From Desulfovibrionaceae bacterium (GTDB lineage: Bacteria > Desulfobacterota > Desulfovibrionia > Desulfovibrionales > Desulfovibrionaceae), in contig JAQVCS010000008.1 in assembly GCA_028689675.1 (NCBI GenBank), forward strand, positions 1 through 64,000: a stretch of 64,000 nucleotides of DNA, written 5' to 3'. A program made the position numbers and the translations under genes. Shown here in pieces: positions 34,898-43,983 of the stretch. The notes under the pieces are model-generated. The model saw only the letters and a list, made by a program, of their open reading frames with translations. It was not told the DNA's origin and did not search any database. Within the stretch, counting starts at the first letter, position 1. The number at the start of each line of letters is the position of its first letter.

Positions 34898-36343
34898 ATG
34901 AATATGACGGAATTTCCTGCATACCGCGGGGCTATGGAATATGTCTGCCTTGGCTGTGGCGCGCGCCATGCTGGTGACGAATTACTCTACACCTGCCCGC
35001 AATGCGGCGGTGTTTTTTTGCTGGAAAATACGCGCTTTAGTGCCCTGAAAGAGCATGACGGCGCGTATTGGCGGGCTATTTTTGATGAGCGTGCCGCCAC
35101 GCGCGTAACAGCGCTGCGCGGTATTTTTCGCTATTATGAATTGCTTGCCCCTATTTTGGAGCCAGAAGATATTGTCTACCTTGGGGAAGGCATTACGCCC
35201 ATTATCGAGGCTGCCCCTGCCCTGCGTGACAGCGTGGGCATTGATTTTGCCTATAAAAATGATGGCCAAAACCCCAGTGCTTCTTTTAAAGATCGCGGCA
35301 TGGCCTGTGCCTTCAGCTATTTGAAATCGCTGGTGCGTAAGCATGGCTGGAAGGATGTGCTGACTGTCTGTGCCTCTACTGGGGATACTTCAGCGGCGGC
35401 CGCGCTGTACGCTTCTTATGTGGGCGCACCCTTAAAATCTGTAGTGCTGTTGCCGCACGGCAAGGTAACCCCGCAGCAGCTTTCGCAGCCTTTGGGCAGC
35501 GGTGCAACTGTGCTGGAACTGCCGGGCGTGTTTGATGACTGCATGAAGGTAGTGGAATATCTTGCCGATAAATACCGTGTGGCCTTGCTCAATTCCAAAA
35601 ACAGCTGGCGCATTTTGGGGCAGGAATCGTATGCCTATGAAGTGGCGCAATGGTATGGCTGGGATGTGAGCAATTTGTGCATTTTTGTGCCTGTGGGCAA
35701 TGCTGGCAATATCACTGCTGTGATGTCTGGTTTTTTAAAGATGTATGATTTGGGCATTATTACCCGCCTGCCCCGCGTTTTTGGTGTGCAGTCTGAACAT
35801 GCCGACCCTGTGTACCGCTATTATGCTGCACCCAAGGCTAGCCGCCACTGGCAGCCTGTGCAGGTGAGCCCTTCTGTGGCGCAGGCCGCCATGATTGGCA
35901 ACCCTGTTTCCTTCCCCCGTGTGGCCATGCTGGCCGAGAAATTTATAGCCATTGGCGGGGAAAAAGCCTTTCAGGTAGTGCAGGTGACAGAGCAGCAAAT
36001 TATGGATGCTATGATAGCCGCCAACCGCAAAGGGCATATTGCCTGCACGCAGGGTGGGGAATGCCTTGCTGGGCTGATGAATGCCAAGGCTCTGGGGCTG
36101 ATAGCCAGCCATGAACATGCCGTGCTGGACGCCACAGCACATGCGCTGAAATTTTCTGGCTTTCAGGACATGTATTTTTCCAATACCTTCCCGCCAGAAT
36201 ATACCGTGCAGCCAGACACCAGCCTTGCCAACAGGCCAGAGTTGTTATTAAGCGCGGATAAAAAGCAAAGCTTAGATGCGCAAGCCTATACTGAATGTGC
36301 CGCCGAGGCCATTGTTGCCAAACTGGGCTTGGCAAAAAAATAA
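34898..36343 (+). CDS. thrC: Threonine synthase
   Basis: 481-residue PLP enzyme converting O-phosphohomoserine to threonine. The N terminus carries a zinc-ribbon-like pair C17-x-x-C20 / C33-x-x-C36. The PLP lysine is K131 in N-P-S-A-S-F-K-D-R. The phosphate loop P-V-G-N-A-G-N-I near 270 is also visible. I take the ATG at 34898 with GGAAGG upstream; an earlier in-frame start would lie in the terminator of the previous gene. Homoserine dehydrogenase is elsewhere in the window (52.5 kb). Confidence 0.94.
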   Translation: MNMTEFPAYRGAMEYVCLGCGARHAGDELLYTCPQCGGVFLLENTRFSALKEHDGAYWRAIFDERAATRVTALRGIFRYYELLAPILEPEDIVYLGEGITPIIEAAPALRDSVGIDFAYKNDGQNPSASFKDRGMACAFSYLKSLVRKHGWKDVLTVCASTGDTSAAAALYASYVGAPLKSVVLLPHGKVTPQQLSQPLGSGATVLELPGVFDDCMKVVEYLADKYRVALLNSKNSWRILGQESYAYEVAQWYGWDVSNLCIFVPVGNAGNITAVMSGFLKMYDLGIITRLPRVFGVQSEHADPVYRYYAAPKASRHWQPVQVSPSVAQAAMIGNPVSFPRVAMLAEKFIAIGGEKAFQVVQVTEQQIMDAMIAANRKGHIACTQGGECLAGLMNAKALGLIASHEHAVLDATAHALKFSGFQDMYFSNTFPPEYTVQPDTSLANRPELLLSADKKQSLDAQAYTECAAEAIVAKLGLAKK

Positions 36344-36368
36344 CAAAGTCTGCCCCTTCAGGTAGCAT

Positions 36369-36404
36369 AAGGCAGCTCTTGAGCCAAGGAGCTGCCTTAT
36401 TTTT
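36369..36404 (+). terminator. Terminator of thrC
   Basis: AAGGCAGCTC / GAGCTGCCTT perfect 10-bp stem with a 10-base loop, then ATTTTTAT. Confidence 0.9.
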
Positions 36405-36536
36405 ATAATAAACTGTGGTGCTTATAGTGCTGCATTTAGAACGCACCCCTGCTGTGGCACAGGCAAAAGCAGGCTTTACCTTCAGAAAAAAACAACGTAT
36501 GTAATAAAGGATTTATGTCACAGTTGAGGGTAAACA

Positions 36537-37556
36537 ATGAAAGATTCTTCCCGTCGTATACTTTGGCTTCCTCTAGTGCTTGCTTTGGTGGGCGCGCTCT
36601 TTTGCTTTTGGATAACGCTGGGTAATGAGCTGACCTTTTGCCAGACGGCAGGCTGCTCTTTATATGAAGATGCCACGCTGGGCGGTATTTCGCTGTGGTA
36701 TTATGGCATGGGCACATTTTTGGCGGCGGCGGTGATGGCTCTTTTGGGCTCGTGCCGCGTGGGTACATGGTTTTGCGGTATCTGCCTTGCTGTGGACTGC
36801 CTGCTGCTGACGCTGATGATTTTTACCGTGCCCTGCACAGCCTGCCTGACAGTGGCAGTGCTGTTTGCTGGCCTGTATGCGGCCTATCGCAAAGAAAGCC
36901 AGAGCGATGCGGGCAAAAGTTCTTTCGGGCACAGCAGCGCACATTCGCGCTCGCGCCTGCTGCTGTGCTGGGGCTTGCTGTGGCTGATGGCTATGGTGCA
37001 GGTAGCCAAGGGGGAAATGGGCTCTTGGGTCATGCAGGGCAAGGAAGACGAAGCCGCTGTGCATATTTATGTTTCGCCCTCATGCTCTTCATGTGCCAAG
37101 GCTTTGCGCGTGTTTTCTGGCAATATCGAGGTTGCTTTTTACCCTGTGGCGGAAAAGCCCGAAGATGTGGCCATGGTAGCGCGTGCTTTGGAATTACACG
37201 CGCAGGGGCAGCCCCTGCACCTAGCCATGGCACAGGCTTTCAAAGAAGCCCCCAAGGCAGGCTTTTGGGCAAATTGTAGCCCTTCGCGCTTGCTGCTGCG
37301 CTGGCGCTTGCTGCGTAATCAGGCGCATGTGCTGGGGGCAGGCTCGCAAGTAGTGCCTTTTATTGAATACCGTGGTTTGCCCTCGGCCGTGGCCAAAGAG
37401 GCAGACGCTATGGAAGTGGCAAAATTACGCAAAGAAGCAGAGGCCGCCATGCAAGACGCGCATCAAGCCAAACCCGCGCCCCATACAGACAGCCTGCTGC
37501 CCCTTAACCCGCTTATTTCAGGGGCATGCTCTGGGGCAAGCCCTTGTCCAGAATAG
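36537..37556 (+). CDS. VKOR-family protein fused to a thioredoxin-like domain
   Basis: 339 residues. The N-terminal 150 are a vitamin-K-epoxide-reductase-like membrane domain with the loop pair C35/C40 and the redox C100-x-x-C103 in a helix. After the fourth helix a thioredoxin-like periplasmic domain follows with C183-S-S-C186 near its start. In bacteria VKOR makes disulfides and passes them to a DsbA-like partner; here both halves are joined. Such a system could oxidise exported proteins using quinone. It precedes the Dsr operon but is separated from it by about 130 bases, so a functional link is not shown. GAGGG precedes the ATG. Confidence 0.82.
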   Translation: MKDSSRRILWLPLVLALVGALFCFWITLGNELTFCQTAGCSLYEDATLGGISLWYYGMGTFLAAAVMALLGSCRVGTWFCGICLAVDCLLLTLMIFTVPCTACLTVAVLFAGLYAAYRKESQSDAGKSSFGHSSAHSRSRLLLCWGLLWLMAMVQVAKGEMGSWVMQGKEDEAAVHIYVSPSCSSCAKALRVFSGNIEVAFYPVAEKPEDVAMVARALELHAQGQPLHLAMAQAFKEAPKAGFWANCSPSRLLLRWRLLRNQAHVLGAGSQVVPFIEYRGLPSAVAKEADAMEVAKLRKEAEAAMQDAHQAKPAPHTDSLLPLNPLISGACSGASPCPE

Positions 37557-37609
37557 CGGCTTGTGCTATAAAAAAATACTTTTGCAAAGCTTGTCTTTGT
37601 CGGGTGCAC

Positions 37610-37638
37610 TTGACTTGCGGCTTTTCCTTGTCTATGTA
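37610..37638 (+). promoter_or_regulatory. Possible promoter of the RsbRD-N/dsrMKJOP operon
   Basis: TTGACT (37610-37615), 17-base spacer, TATGTA (37633-37638), 48 bases before the start codon at 37686. The -35 is good but the -10 is weak. Confidence 0.35.
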
Positions 37639-37685
37639 GATACGCTTTTTTGTCGGCACTATTCAAAGGCTGGGGTGCTTTTATT

Positions 37686-38225
37686 ATGACAATGCTTGAA
37701 GTTTTTCGTGAACATAAGCAGAATGTGTGCGCTGCGTGGGTGGAGTTGGTGCTTTCAACCTATTCCCTTGATACCAAAGGTTTTTTACGCACTAAAAATG
37801 ACCCCTTTTTAAACCCTGTGGGGGATATCACCCGCCTGTGCGCTGGCTGTTTGTATGATGCCATGGCGGGTGAAGATATTGATGCAGCAAAGCTTAAGGA
37901 CGCGCTGGAGCGCTTGGTAAAACTGCGTGCTGTGCAGGTTTTTACCGCCAGCGAGGCCTTGGGTATTTTTTATGCCTTTAAGTCGGTAGTGCGTTCTACG
38001 CTGCTGCCCTTGATGGAAAAATCGGGATTGACAGCCGCATACTTAGAGGCTGAATCTCGTATTGACACGTTGGCGCTTATGGCCTTCGACATGTACGCCA
38101 AAGACCGCGAGGTCGTGCTGGAAAATCGTGTCAATGAAATAAAAAACCAGCATGCCCAGTTGTTGCGCTGGGCGCAGACGGTGGATGGTAGCCCGGTTGG
38201 AGGATCGGGAAAAACCAAACTTTAG
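37686..38225 (+). CDS. RsbRD N-terminal-domain protein ahead of dsrM
   Basis: 179 residues, helical and soluble, with a long C-terminal coiled-coil-like stretch (E-N-R-V-N-E-I-K-N-Q-H-A-Q-L-L). It resembles the RsbRD N-terminal domain, a helical sensor-like module first seen in stressosome RsbR proteins. There is no STAS or output domain. It lies only 17 bases before dsrM, so it is almost certainly co-transcribed; a protein of this kind at the head of dsrMKJOP suggests an assembly or regulatory role, but nothing in the sequence proves it. Confidence 0.75.
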   Translation: MTMLEVFREHKQNVCAAWVELVLSTYSLDTKGFLRTKNDPFLNPVGDITRLCAGCLYDAMAGEDIDAAKLKDALERLVKLRAVQVFTASEALGIFYAFKSVVRSTLLPLMEKSGLTAAYLEAESRIDTLALMAFDMYAKDREVVLENRVNEIKNQHAQLLRWAQTVDGSPVGGSGKTKL

Positions 38226-38242
38226 CCCAGTGAGGTAAGGGA

Positions 38243-39262
38243 ATGAGCACTTCGTTACTGGTGGTGCTGCTTATCGGCGTGGTCGCGTGGTTGGGGGCGA
38301 GCCTTGGGCTTGCGTCCCTTTTCGGCGTGTTCTTGCCGTATGTAGCAGTCATCATCTTCATTGCGGGTGTGGTATGGCGCATGGTGTACTGGAGCAAATC
38401 TCCAGTGCCTTTCGCTATCCCCACCACAGGTGGACAGCAGGCTTCGCTTGAATGGATCAAGCAGGCCAGCCTTGACAACCCCAGCACAAAATGGGGCGTT
38501 GTCAAACGTATGTTCTTGGAAGTTTTCTTCTTCCGCTCTTTGTTTCGCAACACCTATGCGGAAGTGCGTGAAGACGGCCCAAGAATTGTCTATTTTTCCT
38601 CTAAGTGGTTGTGGTGTTTTGCATTACTGTTCCACTATTGTTTCTTGTTGGTGTTTATTCGCCACTTCCGTTTCTTTATTGACCCTGTGCCCGCCTGCAT
38701 CACCTTTATTGAAGCAGTGGACGGTGTGCTGCAAATTGGCGCCCCGCGTTTATATTTAACAGGTGTGCTGTTGCTCACCGCCCTGTTGTTCCTGCTGGGT
38801 CGCCGCTTGTTTAATGAGCGCCTGCGCTACCTTTCGCTGATGAATGACTACTTCCCCCTGCTGCTTATCATTGCCTTGGTGCTTTCTGGCATGAGCCTGC
38901 GCTATTTCATCAAGACCGATATTGCCTCTGTTAAAGCGTTTACCATGGGCTTGGTTACCTTCCAGCCTGTGGGCGCAGAAGTAACCAAGAATATCGGCTC
39001 GTTGTTCTTTGTGCACTTAACATACCTTTCTGTGCTGCTTATGTATTTCCCCTTCTCCAAGCTTATGCATGCACCGGGTGTGTTTTTCAGCCCCACGCGT
39101 AACTTGCCCAACAATACGCGCGCTGTACATCACGAGAACCCCTGGAACGATCGCAATGCTCCGTTCACCACGTATGCGGAGTATGAAGATACCTTCCGCG
39201 ACGTCATGGTTGAAGCCGGTCTGCCGGTGGAAAAGCAGCCCGATGCTGGCGACAAGGAGTAA
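38243..39262 (+). CDS. dsrM: DsrM, cytochrome b-type subunit of the Dsr membrane complex
   Basis: 339-residue membrane protein with about six helices and a NarI-like haem b region (histidines at F-H-Y-C-F and F-I-R-H near residues 131-143 and further along). It exchanges electrons with menaquinone and passes them to DsrK. Starts 17 bases after the RsbRD-N gene and ends 3 bases before dsrK. The order M-K-J-O-P is complete in this operon. DsrMKJOP links the quinone pool and the periplasm to sulfite reduction, with DsrC as the cytoplasmic partner (not in this window). Confidence 0.93.
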   Translation: MSTSLLVVLLIGVVAWLGASLGLASLFGVFLPYVAVIIFIAGVVWRMVYWSKSPVPFAIPTTGGQQASLEWIKQASLDNPSTKWGVVKRMFLEVFFFRSLFRNTYAEVREDGPRIVYFSSKWLWCFALLFHYCFLLVFIRHFRFFIDPVPACITFIEAVDGVLQIGAPRLYLTGVLLLTALLFLLGRRLFNERLRYLSLMNDYFPLLLIIALVLSGMSLRYFIKTDIASVKAFTMGLVTFQPVGAEVTKNIGSLFFVHLTYLSVLLMYFPFSKLMHAPGVFFSPTRNLPNNTRAVHHENPWNDRNAPFTTYAEYEDTFRDVMVEAGLPVEKQPDAGDKE

Positions 39263-39265
39263 CCG

Positions 39266-40885
39266 ATGGCCACATTACCTACACCGCAACAATTGATTGC
39301 GAGCCGTCCAGCCTTCCCCAAAGAAAACTGGATGGATATTAAGCCCGATTTTAAGCCCGGCAGCTTTTGCTACCCTGCGCAAAAGCAGACCATGGAGCTT
39401 TTGCACATGCCCAACCCTCATGAGTGGAACCCCGCTGATGAAGATTGGAACTTGCCAGAAAATTGGGAACAGATTCTTATTGATGCCTTTGAAGAGCGCT
39501 TGAAAAAGCACCGTTCCTTGAAATTATTCATGGATATTTGCGTGCGCTGCGGCGCTTGCGCCGATAAGTGCCATTTCTTCTTGGGCACCAATGACCCCAA
39601 AAATATGCCTGTGATGCGTGCCGAGCTGTTGCGTTCTTTGTACCGCAAAGACCACACCATGTTGGGCAAAATTCTGGGCAAAAAAGTGGGCGCCCGTGGC
39701 TGGGACAAAGACGTTGTTAAAGAACTCTTTTCCTATGCTTACCAGTGCACCGAATGCCGCCGTTGCTCGCTGTATTGCCCCTATGGCATTGACACAGCAG
39801 AAATCACCGCCATTGTGCGCGAGCTGTTGCATGAAGTGGGCTTGGGCATTCACTGGATTATGGATCCAGTGAAAAACTGTAACATCACAGGCAACCACTT
39901 GGGCATCAAGCCGCATTCCTTTGTGGAAATTGTGGAAATGCTGGCCGATGACTGCGAAGAAGTGTGCGGCATACGCCCCAAAACCCCGTTCAATGAAAAG
40001 GGTCATGAAATCCTGTTCATTACGCCTTCGGGTGACGTCTTTGCCGACCCCGGTGTGTACACCTTTATGGGCTACCTTATGCTCTTCCATGAGCTGGGCT
40101 TAGACTATACCCTGTCTACCTATGCTTCAGAAGGCGGCAACTTCGGTTCGTTCACCACCTTTAATATGGCGAAAAAACTGAATGCCAAAATGTATGCCGA
40201 AGCCGAGCGCCTAGGCTCGAAGTGGATTTTGGGCGGCGAATGCGGCCATATGTGGCGCGTAATTAACCAGTATATGGACACCTACAATGGCCCTGCGCCT
40301 GCCCATATGATGGATGTGCCCACCTCGCCCATTACCGGCACGCAGTTCACCAATGCAAAATCTACCAAGATGGTGCATATTACCGAGTTTACGGCAGACC
40401 TTATCAAGCACAACAAGCTCAAGCTTGACCCCAGCCGTAACGATCACCTTATCACCACCTTCCACGATTCGTGCAACCCTGCCCGCGGCATGGGCTTGCT
40501 TGATGAGCCCCGCGCCGTGCTGAAGGCTGTGTGTAACAACTTTGTGGAAATGCCCGAAAAGACCATTCGTGAACATACTTTCTGCTGTGGCGCTGGTTCG
40601 GGCTTGAACACAGAAGAAATTATGGAATTGCGCATGCGCTCTGGCATGCCGCGCGGCAATGCCCTGCGCTATGTGCAGCAAAAATATGGTGTCAATCACA
40701 TGGCCTGTGTTTGCGCTATCGACCGTGCCACCCTGCCCCCCTTGGCCAATTATTGGGCACCAGGCGTCAGCGTCAGCGGCGTGCACGAGCTGGTGGCCAA
40801 CGCCCTTGTTATGACGGGCGAAAAGAAGCGCACCATGGATCTGCGGCAGGAAGACCTGCCCAATGTGGATGGAGGGGATGAATAA
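39266..40885 (+). CDS. dsrK: DsrK, heterodisulfide-reductase-like iron-sulfur subunit
   Basis: 539-residue cytoplasmic subunit. Two N-terminal [4Fe-4S] motifs lie near residues 92 (C-V-R-C-G-A-C-A-D-K-C-H) and 161 (C-T-E-C-R-R-C-S-L-Y-C-P). The C-terminal half has HdrD-like cysteine-rich elements, including D-S-C-N-P and F-C-C-G-A-G-S-G, which carry the catalytic noncubane or [4Fe-4S] site. It is proposed to reduce the DsrC trisulfide. The start is 3 bases after dsrM, and the last codon overlaps the dsrJ start. Confidence 0.95.
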   Translation: MATLPTPQQLIASRPAFPKENWMDIKPDFKPGSFCYPAQKQTMELLHMPNPHEWNPADEDWNLPENWEQILIDAFEERLKKHRSLKLFMDICVRCGACADKCHFFLGTNDPKNMPVMRAELLRSLYRKDHTMLGKILGKKVGARGWDKDVVKELFSYAYQCTECRRCSLYCPYGIDTAEITAIVRELLHEVGLGIHWIMDPVKNCNITGNHLGIKPHSFVEIVEMLADDCEEVCGIRPKTPFNEKGHEILFITPSGDVFADPGVYTFMGYLMLFHELGLDYTLSTYASEGGNFGSFTTFNMAKKLNAKMYAEAERLGSKWILGGECGHMWRVINQYMDTYNGPAPAHMMDVPTSPITGTQFTNAKSTKMVHITEFTADLIKHNKLKLDPSRNDHLITTFHDSCNPARGMGLLDEPRAVLKAVCNNFVEMPEKTIREHTFCCGAGSGLNTEEIMELRMRSGMPRGNALRYVQQKYGVNHMACVCAIDRATLPPLANYWAPGVSVSGVHELVANALVMTGEKKRTMDLRQEDLPNVDGGDE

Positions 40886-41265
40886 TGTATAACAAGACGT
40901 ATGTCCTTGCAGGGATCATCATCTTTGTGGCGTTGTTCACCACGCCTTTTTGGACTGGCATTATGAGCGGCTCGTATCAGCGCCCTGCTGTGCAGCTGCC
41001 CGCCAATGAAAAAGAGTGCGTCGAGCCTGTGGAATACATGCGCGCCGAGCACATGCAGCTCTTGAATGACTGGCGCGATCAGGCCTTGCGCAACGAAGCC
41101 CGCGTGTATGTTTCTTCCACTGGCAAAAAGTGGGAAATCAGCCTTCAAAACACCTGTTTGAAGTGCCACAACAACACCACGGAATTCTGCGATAAGTGCC
41201 ACATTTCCAATAGCGTGTATCCCTACTGCTGGACCTGCCACATCGAGCCTAAGGGGAAGAAGTAA
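40885..41265 (+). CDS. dsrJ: DsrJ, trihaem cytochrome c
   Basis: 126-residue periplasmic cytochrome with an uncleaved-looking N-terminal anchor (residues 5-23). Three C-x-x-C-H haem sites: C91-L-K-C-H95, C102-D-K-C-H106 and C115-W-T-C-H119. The Dsr trihaem subunit is known to have an unusual haem ligand. It depends on the cytochrome maturation genes at 2-7 kb. Overlaps dsrK and dsrO by one base each. Confidence 0.95.
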   Translation: MYNKTYVLAGIIIFVALFTTPFWTGIMSGSYQRPAVQLPANEKECVEPVEYMRAEHMQLLNDWRDQALRNEARVYVSSTGKKWEISLQNTCLKCHNNTTEFCDKCHISNSVYPYCWTCHIEPKGKK

Positions 41266-42035
41266 TGAACAACAGCAGAAGAACCTTCCTGAAGGTGGCG
41301 GGCGTTTCAGCTTTTGCACTGACCACGGGTGTGGCTGGTGCTGCTCAGGCTAAAATTATCGGCACCTATGAACAAGGGGATAAAGCCCTTAAAGCCAAGC
41401 GCTGGGCTATGGTGATTGATACGCGCAAGTTTACTTCCGCGGACGATTACAAGCCGCTCATTGACGCTTGCCATAAAGCACATAATGTGCCCGCCATTCC
41501 TGGCAATCAGGAAATCAAATGGATGTGGCTTGATCATTATGACCGCGTCTTTACCGACGATATGAATGCCAACCTGCCCGATAAATTCAAAAAGGGCATG
41601 TTCCCCTTGCTGTGCAACCATTGCACCAACCCGCCCTGCGTGCGTGTGTGCCCCACTGGCGCCACCTATAAAATGCATGACGGCATTATTGCTATGGATT
41701 ATCACCGCTGCATTGGCTGCCGTTTTTGCATGGCTGGCTGCCCCTACGGCGCGCGTTCGTTCAACTTTGTTGACCCGCGCAAGTTTATTGCCGACCCTGT
41801 GCCGAACCCTGAATACCCCACCCGCATGATTGGGGTGGTGGAAAAGTGCACATTCTGCGCCGAGCGCCTTGCCAAGGGGCTGCGCCCCGCTTGTGTGGAG
41901 GCTGCCAATGGCGCTGTGATGTTCGGTGATTTGGATGACCCGAACTCCGATGTGCGCAAGGCGCTGGCTGAAAACTTCAGCATTCGCCGTAAGCCTTCGC
42001 TGGGCACGCAACCCGGCGTCTACTACCTCATTTAG
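41265..42035 (+). CDS. dsrO: DsrO, periplasmic iron-sulfur protein
   Basis: 256 residues exported by the Tat pathway: the signal S-R5-R6-T-F-L-K is followed by a hydrophobic stretch and A-Q-A. Ferredoxin-type cysteine groups are visible in order: C-N-H-C-T-N-P-P-C-x-x-x-C-P, C-I-G-C-R-F-C-x-x-x-C-P and K-C-T-F-C-A-E-R-L. This is the electron-transfer partner for DsrP, of the NrfC/HybA class. Start overlaps the dsrJ end. Confidence 0.95.
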   Translation: MNNSRRTFLKVAGVSAFALTTGVAGAAQAKIIGTYEQGDKALKAKRWAMVIDTRKFTSADDYKPLIDACHKAHNVPAIPGNQEIKWMWLDHYDRVFTDDMNANLPDKFKKGMFPLLCNHCTNPPCVRVCPTGATYKMHDGIIAMDYHRCIGCRFCMAGCPYGARSFNFVDPRKFIADPVPNPEYPTRMIGVVEKCTFCAERLAKGLRPACVEAANGAVMFGDLDDPNSDVRKALAENFSIRRKPSLGTQPGVYYLI

Positions 42036-42047
42036 GGAGAACACGCC

Positions 42048-43223
42048 ATGGTAGAAAGATTGTTAACTGGCTCCAAGCGCTACTACATGTGGCTGGGCTT
42101 TTTGTGCCTGCTCATTCTTGCCTCGTTTTGTGTCTATTGGACACAGCTGACCGAAGGCTTGGGTGTGACGGGCATGAACCGCGACGTGTCGTGGGGCTTG
42201 TACATTTCGCAGTTTACGTACTTTGTTGGTGTGGCGGCCTCGGCTGTGATGCTGGTGCTGCCTGCCTATTTCCATCACTATAAAAAGTTCAAGCGCATGA
42301 TTATTTTTGGTGAATTCATGGCCATTGCCGCTGTGGTAATGTGTGCCCTGTTCATCGTGGTTGACCTTGGTCAGCCCCAGCGCGCTATGAATGTTATGCT
42401 GCACCCCACGCCCAATTCGGTGATGTTTTATGACATGATCGTGTTGATTGGCTACCTGTGCTTGAACCTTGTCATTGGCTGGGTGACGCTGGAAGCTGAA
42501 CGCTTGGATATGGACCCCCCAAAGTGGATTAAGTTCTTTATTTACTTGTCCGTTATTTGGGCTTTCTCTATTCATACCGTAACCGCCTTCCTGTATGCCG
42601 GCATTCCCGGCCGCCATTACTGGCTTACCGCCATTATGGCTGCCCGTTTCTTGTCTTCGGCATTCTGCTCTGGCCCTGCCATTTTGTTGCTTTTGATGTT
42701 TGTGCTCAAGCGCCTCACTGGCTTTAACCCCGGTGAAGAAGCGGTTAAAACGCTGACCAAGATTATCACCTATGCCATGTGCATTAACGTGTTCTTCTAT
42801 TGCCTTGAGCTGTTCACCGCTTTTTACAGCAACATTCCCGGCCATATGGAACCCCTCATCTTCTTGTTCGCTGGTCATGGCGGGCATGTGGCTTGGGTTA
42901 CTTATTGGATGTGGGCTGCTGTTATTTTGGCTTTTGCCTCGCTGGCTATGCTTATTCCGCCCAGCCTGCGCGATAATATGAAGCTGCTGCCTTACGCTCT
43001 GGGCATGCTGGTTTTGGCCAGCTGGATTGATAAGGGGCTTGGCCTGCTGGTGGGTGGTTTTACCCCCAACATGTTTGAAGCCGTTACCCCTTATGTGCCT
43101 ACCTTCCGCGAAATCATGGTTGCCCTTGGCGTGTATGCCATTGGCGCTCTGGTGCTTTCTTTGCTGTGGAAGATTGCCTTGGATGTCAAGAAAGGCTCTG
43201 GTCATTTTGGTGAAGGCGAATAA
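42048..43223 (+). CDS. dsrP: DsrP, NrfD-type quinone-interacting membrane subunit
   Basis: 391-residue polytopic membrane protein with about ten helices, of the NrfD/PsrC family, expected to exchange electrons between quinol and DsrO. Charged residues sit in the hydrophobic segments, for example E-F-M-A-I-A and S-W-I-D-K, as in NrfD proteins. It starts 12 bases after dsrO, is the last gene of the operon, and is followed 25 bases later by a strong terminator. Confidence 0.94.
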   Translation: MVERLLTGSKRYYMWLGFLCLLILASFCVYWTQLTEGLGVTGMNRDVSWGLYISQFTYFVGVAASAVMLVLPAYFHHYKKFKRMIIFGEFMAIAAVVMCALFIVVDLGQPQRAMNVMLHPTPNSVMFYDMIVLIGYLCLNLVIGWVTLEAERLDMDPPKWIKFFIYLSVIWAFSIHTVTAFLYAGIPGRHYWLTAIMAARFLSSAFCSGPAILLLLMFVLKRLTGFNPGEEAVKTLTKIITYAMCINVFFYCLELFTAFYSNIPGHMEPLIFLFAGHGGHVAWVTYWMWAAVILAFASLAMLIPPSLRDNMKLLPYALGMLVLASWIDKGLGLLVGGFTPNMFEAVTPYVPTFREIMVALGVYAIGALVLSLLWKIALDVKKGSGHFGEGE

Positions 43224-43247
43224 GCCCCAGCCAAAAGCATAAGTAAA

Positions 43248-43286
43248 AAAGCCGCCGCTCTGTTTTGTGCAGGGCGGCGGCTTTGT
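43248..43286 (+). terminator. Terminator of the dsr operon
   Basis: AAAGCCGCCGCT / AGGGCGGCGGCTTT stem with a 12-base loop, preceded by A run and followed by TTTGTGCTTTTTT. It may also serve the converging minus strand. Confidence 0.9.
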
Positions 43287-43328
43287 GCTTTTTTGAGGGA
43301 AAGGGGCGCGGTCTTTTGCTGGGGAATA

Positions 43329-43751
43329 TTATTTAATGCCGAATGCCCATCTTTTTTGAATAGGGTACATCACAATAGGTACAAGCAGCGAGGCTACAGG
43401 CATGCAAATATAATAATGCACGCCGAAATGGAGCAGAATGGCCACAAAAAGTGTGTTTAAGCCCAGCCCGCACAGATTGGTAATGAGGAATTTGGGCAAA
43501 GCCTGCGCTGTGCCCGCTGTAGACTGGGCAAAGGTGACATAGCGCTGCCCTGTATACGACACCACAAAGGCAATGCAAAAGGCCAAAGTATTGACTGCCA
43601 GCGTATCCTGCGGCCAAAGCCAGTCAAAAAAAGCCCCTGCCATCATATAAACCACGGTGGCAAGCCCGCCCACAAAGAAATATCGCACTAAGCGCGGTGC
43701 ATTCATCAAGCGCTGATGCAGTATTATTGCTACTTCTCGAGATAAAGCCAT
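43329..43751 (-). CDS. GtrA-family membrane protein
   Basis: 140 residues with four hydrophobic helices. The opening R-Y-F-F-V-G-G-L-A-T and the Y-x-x-N-R/Q-x-x-T-F segment (here S-Y-T-G-Q-R-Y-V-T-F near residue 66) are typical of GtrA proteins, which help flip undecaprenyl-phosphate-linked glucose or similar lipid-linked sugars. GGAGG precedes the ATG. It stands alone and converges on dsrP. Confidence 0.88.
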   Translation of the reverse strand: MALSREVAIILHQRLMNAPRLVRYFFVGGLATVVYMMAGAFFDWLWPQDTLAVNTLAFCIAFVVSYTGQRYVTFAQSTAGTAQALPKFLITNLCGLGLNTLFVAILLHFGVHYYICMPVASLLVPIVMYPIQKRWAFGIK

Positions 43752-43983
43752 ATACGCCGCCTCCGTGGCGGGTGGCGCAGGGGGGCTGCGCCTGCTGTGT
43801 TAGAGTATTGTAATTTTGAAAGAGACTCTGCTCTAGGCTTGCCACGCTGTAAACCTATATTTGCGCTGTATGCAGAATGTGTTTCTGTGTTTTGGTATAG
43901 CGTGCAGACAAGGGCAACAGCGTTTTTTTTCATATAAAAAATGTATTTTTCTGCCTTTTTTGGGGCTTTTTCAGGTCATGGGC

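Noticed and set aside
42063-43205. Minus-strand open frame of 380 codons opposite dsrP
   Set aside because: Shadow of a membrane protein gene; hydrophilic His/Gln/Asn-rich product with no family features.
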